Of a stretch of DNA of 64,000 nt, positions 1 to 9,876 are shown one piece after another. How positions within the stretch are numbered: position 1 is the stretch's first letter; every line of letters starts with the position of its first letter. The notes beneath the pieces were generated by a model. It worked only from the letters and a program-made list of their open reading frames with translations, had not been told where the DNA came from and searched no databases. The DNA comes from Vreelandella salicampi (lineage in GTDB: Bacteria; Pseudomonadota; Gammaproteobacteria; Pseudomonadales; Halomonadaceae), in contig NZ_JACCDF010000007.1 in the NCBI RefSeq assembly GCF_013415105.1, positions 124,001-188,000 on the forward strand, written 5' to 3'. The translations under genes and the position numbers were made by a program.

Positions 1-3
1 CTC

Positions 4-1101
4 ATGGAACGCACACCCTCTCTTTATATTCGGCGATTAACGCTTGCGCTCACCCTGTCGTTAACCATTGGTGCTGTATTGAACGCTAGCACCGCGTGGG
101 CACAATCACCGCCGCCGGTTATCGCAGCAAGCGCGGAGCTGAAACGCTGGTCAGACCCCATTGAGGCGCTCGGCACATTGCGAGCCGATGAGAGTGTTAC
201 GCTTTCGGCCACGGTCACCGACACGGTGGCGGAGATTAATTTTCATGACGGTGAGCTCGTTGACGCTGGGCAGCGTCTGATCCAGCTTAATGATACTGAG
301 GAGCGCGCCCAGCTTCGAGCCGCTCGCGCGCTGGAGGATGAACGGCGCAATGCGCTTAACCGCGTCACCCAACTCCAGGCGCGTAACCTCTCGGCACGCG
401 CTGACGTTGAGGACAATCAGGCGCAGCTGCGCCAAGCCACTGCCGAGGCCGAAGCATTAGAAGCGCGCTTGGCTAACTACCGCTTGGAAGCGCCGTTTAG
501 CGGCCGAGTCGGGTTTCGCGATATTAGCCTAGGCACCCTGGTCACTCCCGGCATGGAGCTAGTCACCCTGGATAAGCTGGATGTGATGCAGCTCGACTTC
601 AGCGTACCGGAAGTCTATCTCGGCGAGCTTTCATCAGGGCTTGCGCTTACCGCCACCAGCGCTGCCTATCCGGATGACGCCTTTAACGGCGACGTCGCTA
701 CCGTCGGCACCCGCGTCGATCCTGTATCGCGCAGTGTTACCGTGCGTGCTGAAGTTGATAATCCATCGCTCCGTTTACGTCCTGGCATGTTCATGCAGGT
801 CACGCTTGCGCCGACACCACGCGAGACACTCGTCTTGCCAGAATCCGCCATCGTGCCCGAAGGGCAACACCACTATGTGTGGTACTTGGACGCCGGGGAT
901 AACAACCGCGTGGCATGGCGCGAAGTAAAACTCGGCTCGCGGCGCGAAGGCGAAGTGGAAATTGTCGCCGGACTTGAGCGCGGTGATTTGGTCGTCGCCC
1001 ACGGCACCGAGCGCGTGCGTGAAGGCCAAACGCCCGAGCTACTTGGCGTGTTAAACGATGATACCAGCGTCTCTGAGCTAATACGTCAGGAGCGCCGCTG
1101 A
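4..1101 (+). CDS. RND efflux periplasmic adaptor (membrane fusion protein)
   Basis: This is the periplasmic adaptor of a tripartite RND efflux pump; it links the inner-membrane transporter to an outer-membrane channel. The 365-residue product has an N-terminal signal peptide ending near Ala-Trp-Ala at about residue 33, a split lipoyl/barrel-sandwich domain around an alpha-helical hairpin (about 60-190), and a beta-barrel region with the typical sequence LRPGMFMQVTL near 260. The first in-frame ATG, three bases into the window, gives a complete signal peptide, although a start further upstream cannot be excluded. Its stop overlaps the permease start (TGATG), so the two are translationally coupled. 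No outer-membrane factor gene is visible. The substrate cannot be read from the sequence. Confidence 0.9.
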   Translation: MERTPSLYIRRLTLALTLSLTIGAVLNASTAWAQSPPPVIAASAELKRWSDPIEALGTLRADESVTLSATVTDTVAEINFHDGELVDAGQRLIQLNDTEERAQLRAARALEDERRNALNRVTQLQARNLSARADVEDNQAQLRQATAEAEALEARLANYRLEAPFSGRVGFRDISLGTLVTPGMELVTLDKLDVMQLDFSVPEVYLGELSSGLALTATSAAYPDDAFNGDVATVGTRVDPVSRSVTVRAEVDNPSLRLRPGMFMQVTLAPTPRETLVLPESAIVPEGQHHYVWYLDAGDNNRVAWREVKLGSRREGEVEIVAGLERGDLVVAHGTERVREGQTPELLGVLNDDTSVSELIRQERR

Positions 1102-4100
1102 TGCGTTTATCGGATATTTCCGTTCAGCGCCCAGTGCTCGCAACCGTATTGGCCGCGTTGATTGTCGCCTTTGGCCTACTCGCCCTGGAGCGTTTGCCGC
1201 TGCAAGAGTATCCCTCGATCGATCCCCCCATCGTTGGAATCGATACGCGCTACCCTGGCGCCTCGGCAAGCATTGTGGAAACCCGCATTACGCAGTTATT
1301 GGAAGACCGCATTTCCGGCGTCGAAGGAATCGAGGTGATCTCATCGAGCAGCGAAGATGGCCGTTCCAGCATCAACGTCGAATTCAGCTTGGATATGGAC
1401 ATCGACGCGGCGGCAAATGATATTCGCGATCGTATTTCTGGCTCCCTCGACAACCTGCCCGAAGAAGCCGACCCACCTGAAGTACAAAAAGCCGACTCAA
1501 GCTCCGATGTGGTGCTGTGGCTAAGTCTCTCCGGCGACAACTACAGCATGGCGGAGCTCACCGACTACGCCGACCGCTACTTAGTGGATAGCCTTTCGGT
1601 ACTGCCTGGCGTTGCCCAAGTCCGCGTGGGCGGCGGGCGTGAATACGCCATGCGTGTGTGGCTCGATGCGAATGCATTGGCCGCCCGCGATCTCACCGTC
1701 GGCGACGTGGAACAAGTACTGCGCGAAGAAAACGTGGAGTTGCCCGGTGGTGCCATCGAATCCCGCGAGCGCCAGTTTATCGTGCGCCTGCCGCGCAACT
1801 TCAGCACGCCTACGGACTTTCGTTCTTTGGTGTTGTCGCAAAGCGACAACGGCTACCTGATGCGGCTGGATGACGTCGCCCGTGTGGAAATCGGCGCGGT
1901 CGAGGAGCGCACCATTTTCCGCGGTAACGGCGTGCCGATGGTGGGCCTGGGGTTGATGAAGCAGTCCACCGCCAACGTGCTGGAAATCTCACAAGGCGCG
2001 CAGGCCGAAATGCAGCGTTTGCAGGACACCCTGCCGGATGGCATGACGCTTAGCATGAACTTCGATTCTTCGGTGTTCGTTTCCGGCGCGATCAAAGAAG
2101 TGCTCATCACGCTATTTGTCTCGATGGGCCTGGTCGTGGTGGTGATCTTTCTCTTTTTAGGCAATATCCGCACCACGCTAATTCCTGCTGTTACGGTCCC
2201 CATTGCGCTCATTGGTGCGTTCGCCGCCCTTGCCGCCATGGGGTTCACCATCAATTTACTGACCCTACTCGCGCTGGTGCTCGCTATTGGATTGATCGTG
2301 GATGACGCCATTGTGGTGTTGGAAAACATTCATCGACGCATGCAGGAGTACGGCGAACCTCCCCTGGTCGCCGCCTTTCGCGGTTCGCGCCAAATTGCCT
2401 TTGCGGTCATTGCGACCACGCTGGTACTGATTGCCGTATTTATCCCCTTGAGTTTTCTACAAGGCGATATTGGCCGCCTGTTTTCCGAATTTGCTCTGAC
2501 GCTTGCGGCCGCCGTGGCGCTATCAAGTCTACTGGCGTTGACGCTCACCCCGATGATGGCGTCGAAAATTCTAAAAGTGGACATGCACGATGGCCGTATC
2601 GCCCACGGGGTAAAAGCCGTGCTGACCACCACGCAAAACGCTTACCGTTGGCTACTAAAGCGCGTCTTAGCGCTGCGTTTGCTGGTGGTGGTGCTTTTTT
2701 TCGCGTTGATCGGGGCCATGGTATGGCTCAACGCCGAGCTGCCCAACGAGTACACCCCGCAGGAAGATCGCGGTAACTTTTTTATCATCGTCAACGGCCC
2801 GCCCGGCGCGACCTACAGCTACATGCTCGACTACATGGATGAAATTGAAGCGCGCCTGTTGCCAATGGTGGAAGAAGGTGAAATCGAACGCGTTGTGGTA
2901 CGCGCACCCCGCGGCTGGGGCAACATCGAAAACTTCAACGGCGGCTTTGTCATCATTAACTTGGCGGACTGGGACAGCCGACGCAGTGCCTGGCCGATTA
3001 TGGATGACATTCGCCAAACCTTGAGTGATCTCCCCGGGGTGCGCTCTTTCCCGGTGATGCGCCAAGGCTTTGGCTCCAGCGCTGAAAAGCCCGTGCAGTT
3101 TGTGATCGGCGGCGGCACCTACGAGCAACTTGCCGAGTGGCGCGATACGCTCATCGAGCACATTGAAAACGACAACCCGCGCTTGACCGGGCTAGAGAGT
3201 GACTTTGAAGAGAACCAGCCCCAGCTACGGGTAGATATCGACTATACCCGTGCCGCTGCGCTAGGCGTCACCATCAGCGAAATTGGCCGTACCTTGGAAA
3301 CCCTACTCGGGGGACGCAGCGTTACCCGCTACGTTGACGATGGCCAAGAGTACGACGTGATTTTAGAAGGGGAATCAGGAGCCCACCCAAGCCCGCGTGC
3401 GTTGGAGAACATTCACGTGCGCTCGGCACGCTCAAACGAGCTGATTCCGTTAGCAAGCTTGGTCACCATGACCGACTTTGCCGGCCCCAGCACCCTCAAC
3501 CGCTTTAACCGCCTGCGCGCGGTGACCATTGAAGCTGACTTGGTCGACGGCTACCCGCTGGGTGAGGCACTGTCCTACTTAAACGCGACGGTGAATCAAA
3601 TACTGCCTGCCGAAGCGCAAACAGACGTAAAAGGCGCCTCTCGTGATTATCAAGAAGCCAGTGGTGCGACGACCTTTTTATTAGGATTAGGGATTTTGGT
3701 GGTATTTCTGGTACTTGCTGCTCAGTTTGAGAGCTTTGTGCATCCGTTCGTGATCATGCTGACGGTGCCACTGGCGATAAGCGGTGCGCTGCTTGCGCTT
3801 TATGTCACCGGGCAATCGCTGAATATCTACAGCCAAGTGGGGCTGGTGATGCTGGTAGGGCTCGCGGCCAAAAACGGAATCTTAATCGTGGAGTTTGCCA
3901 ATCAGCTGCGCGATCAAGGTTTTGCGTTTCACGATGCGCTGGTGGAAGCGGCTGTCACGCGCTTACGCCCGATTTTGATGACGGCGGTGACCACCATGGC
4001 CGGAGCGATTCCTTTGGTGGTCTCAAGCGGACCCGGTGCCGAATCACGCTTGGTGATCGGCACGGTAATTATGGCGGGCGTTGGGGCGGCGACGCTTTTC

Positions 4101-4214
4101 ACACTCTTTGTGGTACCGGTGGCGTATGATTTGCTCGCCCGCCGTACCGGCTCCCCTGGCGCGGTCAAAGCCCGCCTTGAGCGCGAATTAGAACACGCCC
4201 CGGAAGGTCATTAA
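1101..4214 (+). CDS. RND efflux inner-membrane transporter (HAE-1/AcrB type)
   Basis: Proton-driven RND exporter of 1037 residues, the usual length for the AcrB/MexB/MexF group. It begins with a cytoplasmic lead and TM1 (MRLSDISVQRPVLATVLAAL). Two large periplasmic loops and two six-helix membrane blocks follow. The segment around residues 390-405 (LALVLAIGLIVDDAIVVLEN) carries the paired Asp residues of the TM4 proton relay. The matching TM10 region (GLVMLVGLAAKNGILIVEFAN) lies near 915-935. It is co-translated with the adaptor upstream. Multidrug or solvent efflux is the family role; the actual substrate is unknown. Confidence 0.93.
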   Translation: MRLSDISVQRPVLATVLAALIVAFGLLALERLPLQEYPSIDPPIVGIDTRYPGASASIVETRITQLLEDRISGVEGIEVISSSSEDGRSSINVEFSLDMDIDAAANDIRDRISGSLDNLPEEADPPEVQKADSSSDVVLWLSLSGDNYSMAELTDYADRYLVDSLSVLPGVAQVRVGGGREYAMRVWLDANALAARDLTVGDVEQVLREENVELPGGAIESRERQFIVRLPRNFSTPTDFRSLVLSQSDNGYLMRLDDVARVEIGAVEERTIFRGNGVPMVGLGLMKQSTANVLEISQGAQAEMQRLQDTLPDGMTLSMNFDSSVFVSGAIKEVLITLFVSMGLVVVVIFLFLGNIRTTLIPAVTVPIALIGAFAALAAMGFTINLLTLLALVLAIGLIVDDAIVVLENIHRRMQEYGEPPLVAAFRGSRQIAFAVIATTLVLIAVFIPLSFLQGDIGRLFSEFALTLAAAVALSSLLALTLTPMMASKILKVDMHDGRIAHGVKAVLTTTQNAYRWLLKRVLALRLLVVVLFFALIGAMVWLNAELPNEYTPQEDRGNFFIIVNGPPGATYSYMLDYMDEIEARLLPMVEEGEIERVVVRAPRGWGNIENFNGGFVIINLADWDSRRSAWPIMDDIRQTLSDLPGVRSFPVMRQGFGSSAEKPVQFVIGGGTYEQLAEWRDTLIEHIENDNPRLTGLESDFEENQPQLRVDIDYTRAAALGVTISEIGRTLETLLGGRSVTRYVDDGQEYDVILEGESGAHPSPRALENIHVRSARSNELIPLASLVTMTDFAGPSTLNRFNRLRAVTIEADLVDGYPLGEALSYLNATVNQILPAEAQTDVKGASRDYQEASGATTFLLGLGILVVFLVLAAQFESFVHPFVIMLTVPLAISGALLALYVTGQSLNIYSQVGLVMLVGLAAKNGILIVEFANQLRDQGFAFHDALVEAAVTRLRPILMTAVTTMAGAIPLVVSSGPGAESRLVIGTVIMAGVGAATLFTLFVVPVAYDLLARRTGSPGAVKARLERELEHAPEGH

Positions 4215-4241
4215 CCGCGCTGACTCACTCGTTGCGGGCGC

Positions 4242-4667
4242 TTAGCAGTCGTCTACGCGCTCGCCTTCAATCGTCGTATTCATGGTCATTTCGCCCATCG
4301 GCGATTGGGTGAAAATTTCCACGTCGCCTTCGACACGGTCACCCATAAAGCGCATTTCGCCTTCGATATTCGCCTCGCCGCCGTCGGCTCGGCATACCAT
4401 GCTGTAAGAGAGGCCGTCGGCACTAATATCCTGGTTGAGAAGCTCGCAGCCTTCTTCCTCTTCGATGAAGCCGAAATCAGCGCTATCCAGCTCTTCTTGG
4501 GTAATGCACTGGCGATCCGTGTCCGTCTGATCGGGAATGTCCATATCGGCATCAATGCTCGTTACACTGACAAACTCCCAATCACCCGGCGTTAAGTTGG
4601 GTGTTTCAGCCTGGGCGGCCAGCGGCAGAACGAAAAAAGCCGCAATGGCTAACGGGCGTACAATCAT
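4242..4667 (-). CDS. DUF3617 family periplasmic protein
   Basis: A 141-residue small protein with a Sec signal peptide (residues 1-20, cleaved after Ala-Gln-Ala). The mature part opens with LTPGDWEF and keeps spaced cysteines (a CITQEEL motif, Cys-Glu-Leu, a central Cys and a C-terminal Cys), the pattern of the uncharacterised DUF3617 family. The mature chain is strongly acidic, as expected for a periplasmic protein of a halophile. It is convergent with the RND pair and ends 27 bp from it. No function is assigned to the family. Confidence 0.75.
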   Translation of the reverse strand: MIVRPLAIAAFFVLPLAAQAETPNLTPGDWEFVSVTSIDADMDIPDQTDTDRQCITQEELDSADFGFIEEEEGCELLNQDISADGLSYSMVCRADGGEANIEGEMRFMGDRVEGDVEIFTQSPMGEMTMNTTIEGERVDDC

Positions 4668-4754
4668 GGTTATTCTCTCTATTGGCTATGGGTGAATGGC
4701 ATTATGCTAACCGATTCACTACTCAGATGCCCGGTTAGCTCTTGTCGCTCCTCA

Positions 4755-5600
4755 TTAGGTAGCATCTTGCGCATCCGCCTCTAGCGTTACGCGGCGCTTG
4801 TTCTCATTGCGACGCATCAGATACCACGCGATAAAGGTAGCCAGCGAGACGGCGAGAATGATAAGCGTGGCTAACGCATTGATCTTCGGCGAAACGCCCA
4901 TGCGCACCGATGAAAACACCACCATCGGCAAGGTGTTGGCCCCTGGCCCAGAAACAAAGCTGGCGATCACAAGATCGTCCAGCGATAACGTAAAGGCCAA
5001 AAGCCAACCCGCCGCCAGCGCCGGGGAAATTACCGGAAGCGTGACAGAAAAAAACGTTTTTATCGGTGGCGAGCCCAAATCCATCGCCGCCTCTTCAATC
5101 GAGCGGTCCACCTCGCGCAGCCGCGCGGCAACCACCACCGCAACATAAGCGCTACAAAAGGTCGTGTGGGCGATCCAGATCGTCGTCATGCCTCGGTCTG
5201 TCGGCCAGCCGATTAACTGTGCCATCTGCACGAAAAGCAGCAAAAGCGACAACCCGGTTATCACCTCCGGCATTACCAGAGGCGCAGTCACCATGCTTGA
5301 GAGCGCCGTCTTGCCACGAAAGTGACCAAAGCGTGTCATCACAAAGGCCGCGACCGTGCCCAGGCACACCGCCATACTGGCGGAGAAAAACGCAACGCGA
5401 ACGCTCGTCCACACCGCGGCTAGAATTTGTTCGTCTTCAAACAACGCGCCGTACCACTTAGGCGAAAACCCTGCCCACACGGTCACAAGCTCGGAGACGT
5501 TAAACGAATACACCACCAACACCGCCATGGGCAGATAGAGAAACAACAGCCCTAGTACCAGCATCACGGTGGAAAAATTAACGCGGCTGCCGGCGATCAT
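4755..5600 (-). CDS. potI: Putrescine/spermidine ABC transporter permease PotI
   Basis: Second permease of a polyamine ABC importer. The product has about 281 residues, six predicted membrane segments and the EAA loop with which permeases contact the ATPase (EEAAMDLGSPPIKTFF). I chose the ATG at 5600 because it overlaps the potH stop as ATGA and is preceded by GGAGATGAAG; a longer reading frame would run far into potH. It is the last gene of the leftward potFGHI operon. Homology supports polyamine import; putrescine rather than spermidine is inferred from the four-gene potF-type order. Confidence 0.9.
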   Translation of the reverse strand: MIAGSRVNFSTVMLVLGLLFLYLPMAVLVVYSFNVSELVTVWAGFSPKWYGALFEDEQILAAVWTSVRVAFFSASMAVCLGTVAAFVMTRFGHFRGKTALSSMVTAPLVMPEVITGLSLLLLFVQMAQLIGWPTDRGMTTIWIAHTTFCSAYVAVVVAARLREVDRSIEEAAMDLGSPPIKTFFSVTLPVISPALAAGWLLAFTLSLDDLVIASFVSGPGANTLPMVVFSSVRMGVSPKINALATLIILAVSLATFIAWYLMRRNENKRRVTLEADAQDAT

Positions 5601-6508
5601 GACTTCATCTCCTTCGACTGATAGCGGTGAAACCACACAATCGGGATCAGCAACAGTAGCAGCATGACCATTGCCAGCGCCGATGCCACGGGCCAATCGC
5701 GGTTTTGGAAAAACTCGTCCCATAACACTTTCCCAATCATCAGCGTATCTGGCCCGCCCAAGAGCTCGGGGATCACAAACTCACCCACTGCGGGAATAAA
5801 CACCAGCATTGAACCGGCGATAATCCCGCCCGTCGACAGCGGCAACGTGACTTTCATAAACGTATTAAAACGTCGCGAACCAAGATCTGACGCCGCTTCT
5901 AACAGCGAGTCATCCAGCCGCGACAAATGCGCGTAAAGCGGCAACACCATAAACGGCAGGTAGGCATACACGATGCCGATGATCACCGCAAACGGGGTGT
6001 TCATCATGCGCAGCGGTGTGTCGATCAGCCCCAACCACAGCAGCAAATTATTGATCAAACCGCTATTACCCAGAATGCCCATCCAGGCGTAAATGCGGAT
6101 CAAAAACGAGGTCCAAGACGGCAGCATCACCAACAACATCAGTACCAGCTGCCAGCGTCTGGGCGCGCGTGCCATGGCATACGCCATTGGGTAACCAAGC
6201 AATAGACACGCAAGCGTGGCCGTAAAAGCAATTTTGATGGAGCCCCAATACGCCGCGACGTAGTACGAATCACTGAGCAAAAAGAGATAATTGCCCACGT
6301 TGAGAAAGACATGCAGTGTTTGGTTGGCGTACTCCACTAGCGGGCCGTAGGGCGGTACGTTAATCGCCGCCTCGGACAAGCTGATTTTGAGCACCAACGC
6401 AAACGGCATCAGAAAGAACAGCGAAAGCCACACCAGCGGTAACGCGATGATCGCTCGACGGCCTAACCGCAAGCGCTTGGCCCATGCCGTCACTTGACGT
6501 CGCATCAT
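5597..6508 (-). CDS. potH: Putrescine/spermidine ABC transporter permease PotH
   Basis: First permease of the polyamine importer. The product has about 303 residues with an N-terminal cytoplasmic lead, a first membrane helix near 20-40, five more helices and an EAA loop (LLEAASDLGSRRFNTFM). A GTG at 6514 also opens the frame. The ATG at 6508 is preferred because GGGGAG lies five bases ahead of it. Its stop overlaps the potI start by four bases. It pairs with PotI to form the membrane channel energised by PotG. Confidence 0.9.
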   Translation of the reverse strand: MMRRQVTAWAKRLRLGRRAIIALPLVWLSLFFLMPFALVLKISLSEAAINVPPYGPLVEYANQTLHVFLNVGNYLFLLSDSYYVAAYWGSIKIAFTATLACLLLGYPMAYAMARAPRRWQLVLMLLVMLPSWTSFLIRIYAWMGILGNSGLINNLLLWLGLIDTPLRMMNTPFAVIIGIVYAYLPFMVLPLYAHLSRLDDSLLEAASDLGSRRFNTFMKVTLPLSTGGIIAGSMLVFIPAVGEFVIPELLGGPDTLMIGKVLWDEFFQNRDWPVASALAMVMLLLLLIPIVWFHRYQSKEMKS

Positions 6509-6523
6509 ACCCACTCCCCTTGC

Positions 6524-7780
6524 CTAGCGATTGAGCACGATGGCGCTATGATCTTCCCAGTACACATAGACCGCATCCTCCCATGTCGGCCGGTCGCCTC
6601 GGCGCTCAGTGTTGGCCATGCGGACTTTGATCAACTGTCCACGAGAGGTACGAATGTAGTAAAGCGAAAAGCCACCTAAATACGCGATGTCCTCGACCTC
6701 ACCCTGCTCCCAATTGAACTCGCCTTGGGGCTGCTCACGGGTCAGCCAAACCTTCTCAGGGCGGATTGCCGCCCACACCCTGCGCTCATCGGCTTGGGTG
6801 GTAACACCATGATCGATATAAATCGGTCGCTCCAACATAGGCGACTCAATCCGGCAATGACTCGCGGCATCTTCGGTAACCTCGCCCTCAAACAAGTTCA
6901 CTGTGCCGACGAACTCCGCCACCATACGGCTTACCGGGCTTTCGTAGACATCCACCGGCGAGCCGACTTGCTCGATCCAGCCATCGGCCATAATCGCCAC
7001 GCGATCCGCCATGGTCATGGCCTCTTCCTGATCATGAGTCACCATGATGCAGGTCACGCCTACCTGCTCGATGATCTCCACGACCTCCAGCTGCATCTCG
7101 GTGCGCAGCTTTTTATCCAGGGCGCCCATGGGCTCATCGAGGAGCAAAAGTTTGGGGCGTTTAGCCAGCGAACGTGCCAGCGCCACCCGTTGGCGCTGGC
7201 CGCCAGAGAGGTGATGCGGCTTACGGTTAGCAAAGCGCTGCATATGTACTAGCTTGAGCATGTGCGCCACGCGCGCCTCAATCTCGTCCTTTGACAAACG
7301 ATCCTGCTTAAGCCCAAAGGCGATATTTTGCGCCACGCTCAAGTGGGGGAACAGCGCGTAGGATTGAAACATCATGTTGATGGGACGTTTATGCGGCGGC
7401 ATCTGGGTGATATTGCTACCGTCAAGCACGATGCGCCCTTCGCTGGGCGTCTCAAAGCCGGCCAGCATACGCAGGAGTGTCGATTTTCCCGACCCCGATC
7501 CGCCTAGCAAAGCAAATATCTCACCGCGTTTGACCTGAAGGTTGACGTCATCTACCGCAACGGCATCATCAAAACGCTTAGTCAGACGCTTCACTTCCAG
7601 CACAATATCTTCACCAAACCGCGGCGTCTTCCCTGGCGCCCTATCGGCAGCAGCAGACGACATCGCAGCAGAAGCGCGAGAAGCTGAGGAGGATTCGGGC
7701 GGTAACGGTTTTGATGGCCCAGATTCTGAAGACCCAGGTGTTGAAGACTCAGGAGGAGATGAAGCCATTCGCATTCCCAT
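6524..7780 (-). CDS. potG: Polyamine ABC transporter ATP-binding protein PotG
   Basis: ATPase of the polyamine importer. The core shows Walker A (GGSGSGKSTLLRML), Q-loop, signature LSGGQRQRVALARSL, Walker B with the catalytic Glu (LLLLDEPMGALD) and the H-loop (MVTHDQEEA). A C-terminal TOBE/OB regulatory domain follows, starting at about 310. At 418 residues it is about 40 longer than E. coli PotG. The surplus is a Ser/Pro/Ala-rich N-terminal stretch of about 57 residues before the ABC domain. A downstream start inside that stretch (Met-40) is possible, since the ribosome site before 7780 is weak. Confidence 0.9.
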   Translation of the reverse strand: MGMRMASSPPESSTPGSSESGPSKPLPPESSSASRASAAMSSAAADRAPGKTPRFGEDIVLEVKRLTKRFDDAVAVDDVNLQVKRGEIFALLGGSGSGKSTLLRMLAGFETPSEGRIVLDGSNITQMPPHKRPINMMFQSYALFPHLSVAQNIAFGLKQDRLSKDEIEARVAHMLKLVHMQRFANRKPHHLSGGQRQRVALARSLAKRPKLLLLDEPMGALDKKLRTEMQLEVVEIIEQVGVTCIMVTHDQEEAMTMADRVAIMADGWIEQVGSPVDVYESPVSRMVAEFVGTVNLFEGEVTEDAASHCRIESPMLERPIYIDHGVTTQADERRVWAAIRPEKVWLTREQPQGEFNWEQGEVEDIAYLGGFSLYYIRTSRGQLIKVRMANTERRGDRPTWEDAVYVYWEDHSAIVLNR

Positions 7781-7815
7781 CGGTAGGCTCGCTAATGCGA
7801 AAAATAAAAGACAAA

Positions 7816-7844
7816 CAGCGGGCCATTACATTAAAGGCCCGCTG
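7816..7844 (-). terminator. Hairpin between potF and potG
   Basis: Nine-base-pair GC-rich perfect stem (CAGCGGGCC against GGCCCGCTG) with an 11-nt loop, followed on the minus strand by a T-rich run. It sits between the binding-protein gene and the ATPase gene. The likely role is partial termination or 3'-end protection, so that potF is made in excess over the membrane components. Confidence 0.7.
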
Positions 7845-7863
7845 CCATTAGCTGCAAAAAAGC

Positions 7864-8967
7864 TTAACGCCCAGATTTTACCCGGTTCCAAATGCGTGTC
7901 CGAATACGCTGTACGTTTTGCGGCTTCTCATCCACAACGTACAGATTCTCCATTACCGCATCGGTTGGGTAGATAGCACGATCATTTAAGATTTCATCAG
8001 GCAAGTACTTATCCGCCGCTGCGTTAGGGTTGGCATAGTTCACGTATTCGGTGATATCAGCGGCAATTTCAGGGTCAAGAATAAAATTGATAAAGGCGTG
8101 AGCGTTTTCTGGGTTGGGCGCATCTGCTGGCACCGCCATCATATCAAACCAAAGCTCAGCGCCTTCTTTGGGAATGGTATACGCCACGGTGAAATCGCGC
8201 CCCGCATCTTCAGCACGGTCAGCCGCCTGAAACACATCGCCCGAGTAACCGGCCGCTACACACATATCACCGTTGGCCAAGTCAGACACATAGCGCGATG
8301 AGTGGAAGTAGGTCATGTCATCGCGTACTGAGGCGAGCAGATCCCCCGCCGCTTGGAGGTCTTCGGTGTCGTTACTGTGCGGATCTAAGCCGAGATAAGC
8401 CAAAGCAGGCGTCATCATCTCAGCCGCGGAATCCAACATCGAAAGACCACAGCCGGCTTCGTTTAGCTTTCCGGTGATTTCCGGGTCAAACAGAAGTGCC
8501 CAGCTATCCACCGGCGCGTCATCGCCTAAAATTTCCTTCACACGGTCGGCGTTATAGCCTATCCCGTTGGTACCCCACATATACGGCACCGAGTAACGGT
8601 TACCCTCGTCAACGACATCCAGGTTTTCCAACAGGACATCATCCAAATTGTCCAAATTGGGCAGTAAGTCGTGATCCAGCTCCTGATAAACGCCGGCTTT
8701 GATTTGACGCGTCAGGTAATAGGTGGAGGGCACCACGACATCATAGCCGGAGCGACCGGAAAGCAGGGCAGCATCGAGCACTTCGTTGCTATCAAACACA
8801 TCGTAAACCACATCAATGCCGGTACGCTCGGTGAACGTATCTAGCGTCTCGGGGGCAATATAGTCTGACCAGTTATACACCCGGACTTCTTCTGCGTGAG
8901 CAGTCGCCGCCGTTGTGGCCAATGAGACGGCCACAACGGCCACGGAAAGTTTGTGCATATTCCCCAT
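7864..8967 (-). CDS. potF: Periplasmic putrescine-binding protein PotF
   Basis: Substrate-binding protein of the polyamine importer, 367 residues. It has a signal peptide ending at Ala-His-Ala (about residue 25), directly followed by the family N-terminus EEVRVYNWSDYI. The ATG at 8967 is chosen because an ideal AGGAGGTG Shine-Dalgarno precedes it; the reading frame itself is open to 9006. It has the two-lobed extracellular solute-binding (SBP_bac_8/PotF) pattern with conserved WGTNG and YSGDV segments. It is the first gene of the operon, so the promoter should lie between 8968 and about 9130. Confidence 0.92.
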   Translation of the reverse strand: MGNMHKLSVAVVAVSLATTAATAHAEEVRVYNWSDYIAPETLDTFTERTGIDVVYDVFDSNEVLDAALLSGRSGYDVVVPSTYYLTRQIKAGVYQELDHDLLPNLDNLDDVLLENLDVVDEGNRYSVPYMWGTNGIGYNADRVKEILGDDAPVDSWALLFDPEITGKLNEAGCGLSMLDSAAEMMTPALAYLGLDPHSNDTEDLQAAGDLLASVRDDMTYFHSSRYVSDLANGDMCVAAGYSGDVFQAADRAEDAGRDFTVAYTIPKEGAELWFDMMAVPADAPNPENAHAFINFILDPEIAADITEYVNYANPNAAADKYLPDEILNDRAIYPTDAVMENLYVVDEKPQNVQRIRTRIWNRVKSGR

Positions 8968-9133
8968 CAAAACACCTCCTGGTTGACTGTTTTTGCATCT
9001 CGCCATGTCGGTTAAATTTTGCGGCGCGGGGTCGACTATCGCAAGTTAAAGCGGACAAAATGTTGTATTTCGCTCGGCTTATCCCCACCTACAGTACTCC
9101 ACAACGCATAAGATGCTGCTTGCGTTGCTTAGC

Positions 9134-9170
9134 ATAGCTATATCCTATCGATTACATGGCTATTATTAAT
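9134..9170 (+). promoter_or_regulatory. OxyR-type binding site upstream of ahpC
   Basis: Two 15-bp units match the OxyR consensus ATAG-N-T-N3-A-N-CTAT and are separated by exactly seven bases, as in the tetramer site. The left unit (9134-9148) matches ATAG, T and CTAT and misses only the central A. The right unit (9156-9170) is weaker: ATGG, T, A, TAAT. The site ends 80 bp before the ahpC start, the usual place for OxyR activation. This is an inference from the pattern; no oxyR gene is in the window. Confidence 0.6.
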
Positions 9171-9250
9171 TTTCGCAGCGCAGCATCTACGACTAAGATA
9201 TAAGTACATTTTAAGTCACAACGTATTTCAATCATTAGGAGATAAACCGA

Positions 9251-9814
9251 ATGTCCCTTATCAATACTGAAGTTAAACCGTTTAAAGCCACTGCCTACCA
9301 CAATGGCGAATTTGTTGATGTCACTAGCGACAGCCTAAAAGACCAGTGGTCAATCTTCTTCTTCTATCCGGCCGATTTTACCTTTGTTTGCCCAACTGAA
9401 CTCGGCGATTTAGCCGACTATTACGAAGAGTTCAAGAAGATGGGCGTTGAAATTTACAGTGTGTCTACTGACACCCATTTCACCCATAAAGCATGGCACG
9501 ACAGCTCCGAAACCATCGGTAAGCTTCAGTTCCCGATGATTGCGGACCCTACGCTTAAGATTTCGCGCAACTTTGAAGTGCTGATCGAAGACGACGGCCT
9601 GGCCGAGCGCGGCACTTTCGTTGTCGACCCGGATGGCAAAGTTCAGATCGTCGAAATCAATGCCGGCAACATCGGCCGTAACGCCGAAGAGCTGTTGCGC
9701 AAAGTGAAAGCCGCACAGTATGTTCGCGCCAATCCGAACGAAGTATGCCCAGCTAAGTGGGAAGAAGGCGCAGAGACACTCGAACCGTCTCTCGATTTGG
9801 TTGGCAAAATCTAA
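9251..9814 (+). CDS. ahpC: Alkyl hydroperoxide reductase subunit C (AhpC peroxiredoxin)
   Basis: Typical two-Cys peroxiredoxin of 187 residues that reduces H2O2, organic peroxides and peroxynitrite in the cytoplasm. The peroxidatic Cys47 lies in FTFVCPTEL and the resolving Cys166 in NEVCPAKW. The length equals E. coli AhpC. The start ATG follows AGGAG with good spacing. Reducing power comes from AhpF, encoded 157 bp downstream. The OxyR-like site upstream suggests peroxide induction. Confidence 0.96.
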   Translation: MSLINTEVKPFKATAYHNGEFVDVTSDSLKDQWSIFFFYPADFTFVCPTELGDLADYYEEFKKMGVEIYSVSTDTHFTHKAWHDSSETIGKLQFPMIADPTLKISRNFEVLIEDDGLAERGTFVVDPDGKVQIVEINAGNIGRNAEELLRKVKAAQYVRANPNEVCPAKWEEGAETLEPSLDLVGKI

Positions 9815-9876
9815 GGTGACACAAACCTCAGCTAGCCTCACCGCACGATAGCAAGCCACTTTTATTCGGCTTTGCT

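Noticed and set aside
1577-1849. Long antisense frames inside the RND permease gene
   Set aside because: They are shadows of a strongly coding high-GC gene, with no ribosome site or recognisable product.
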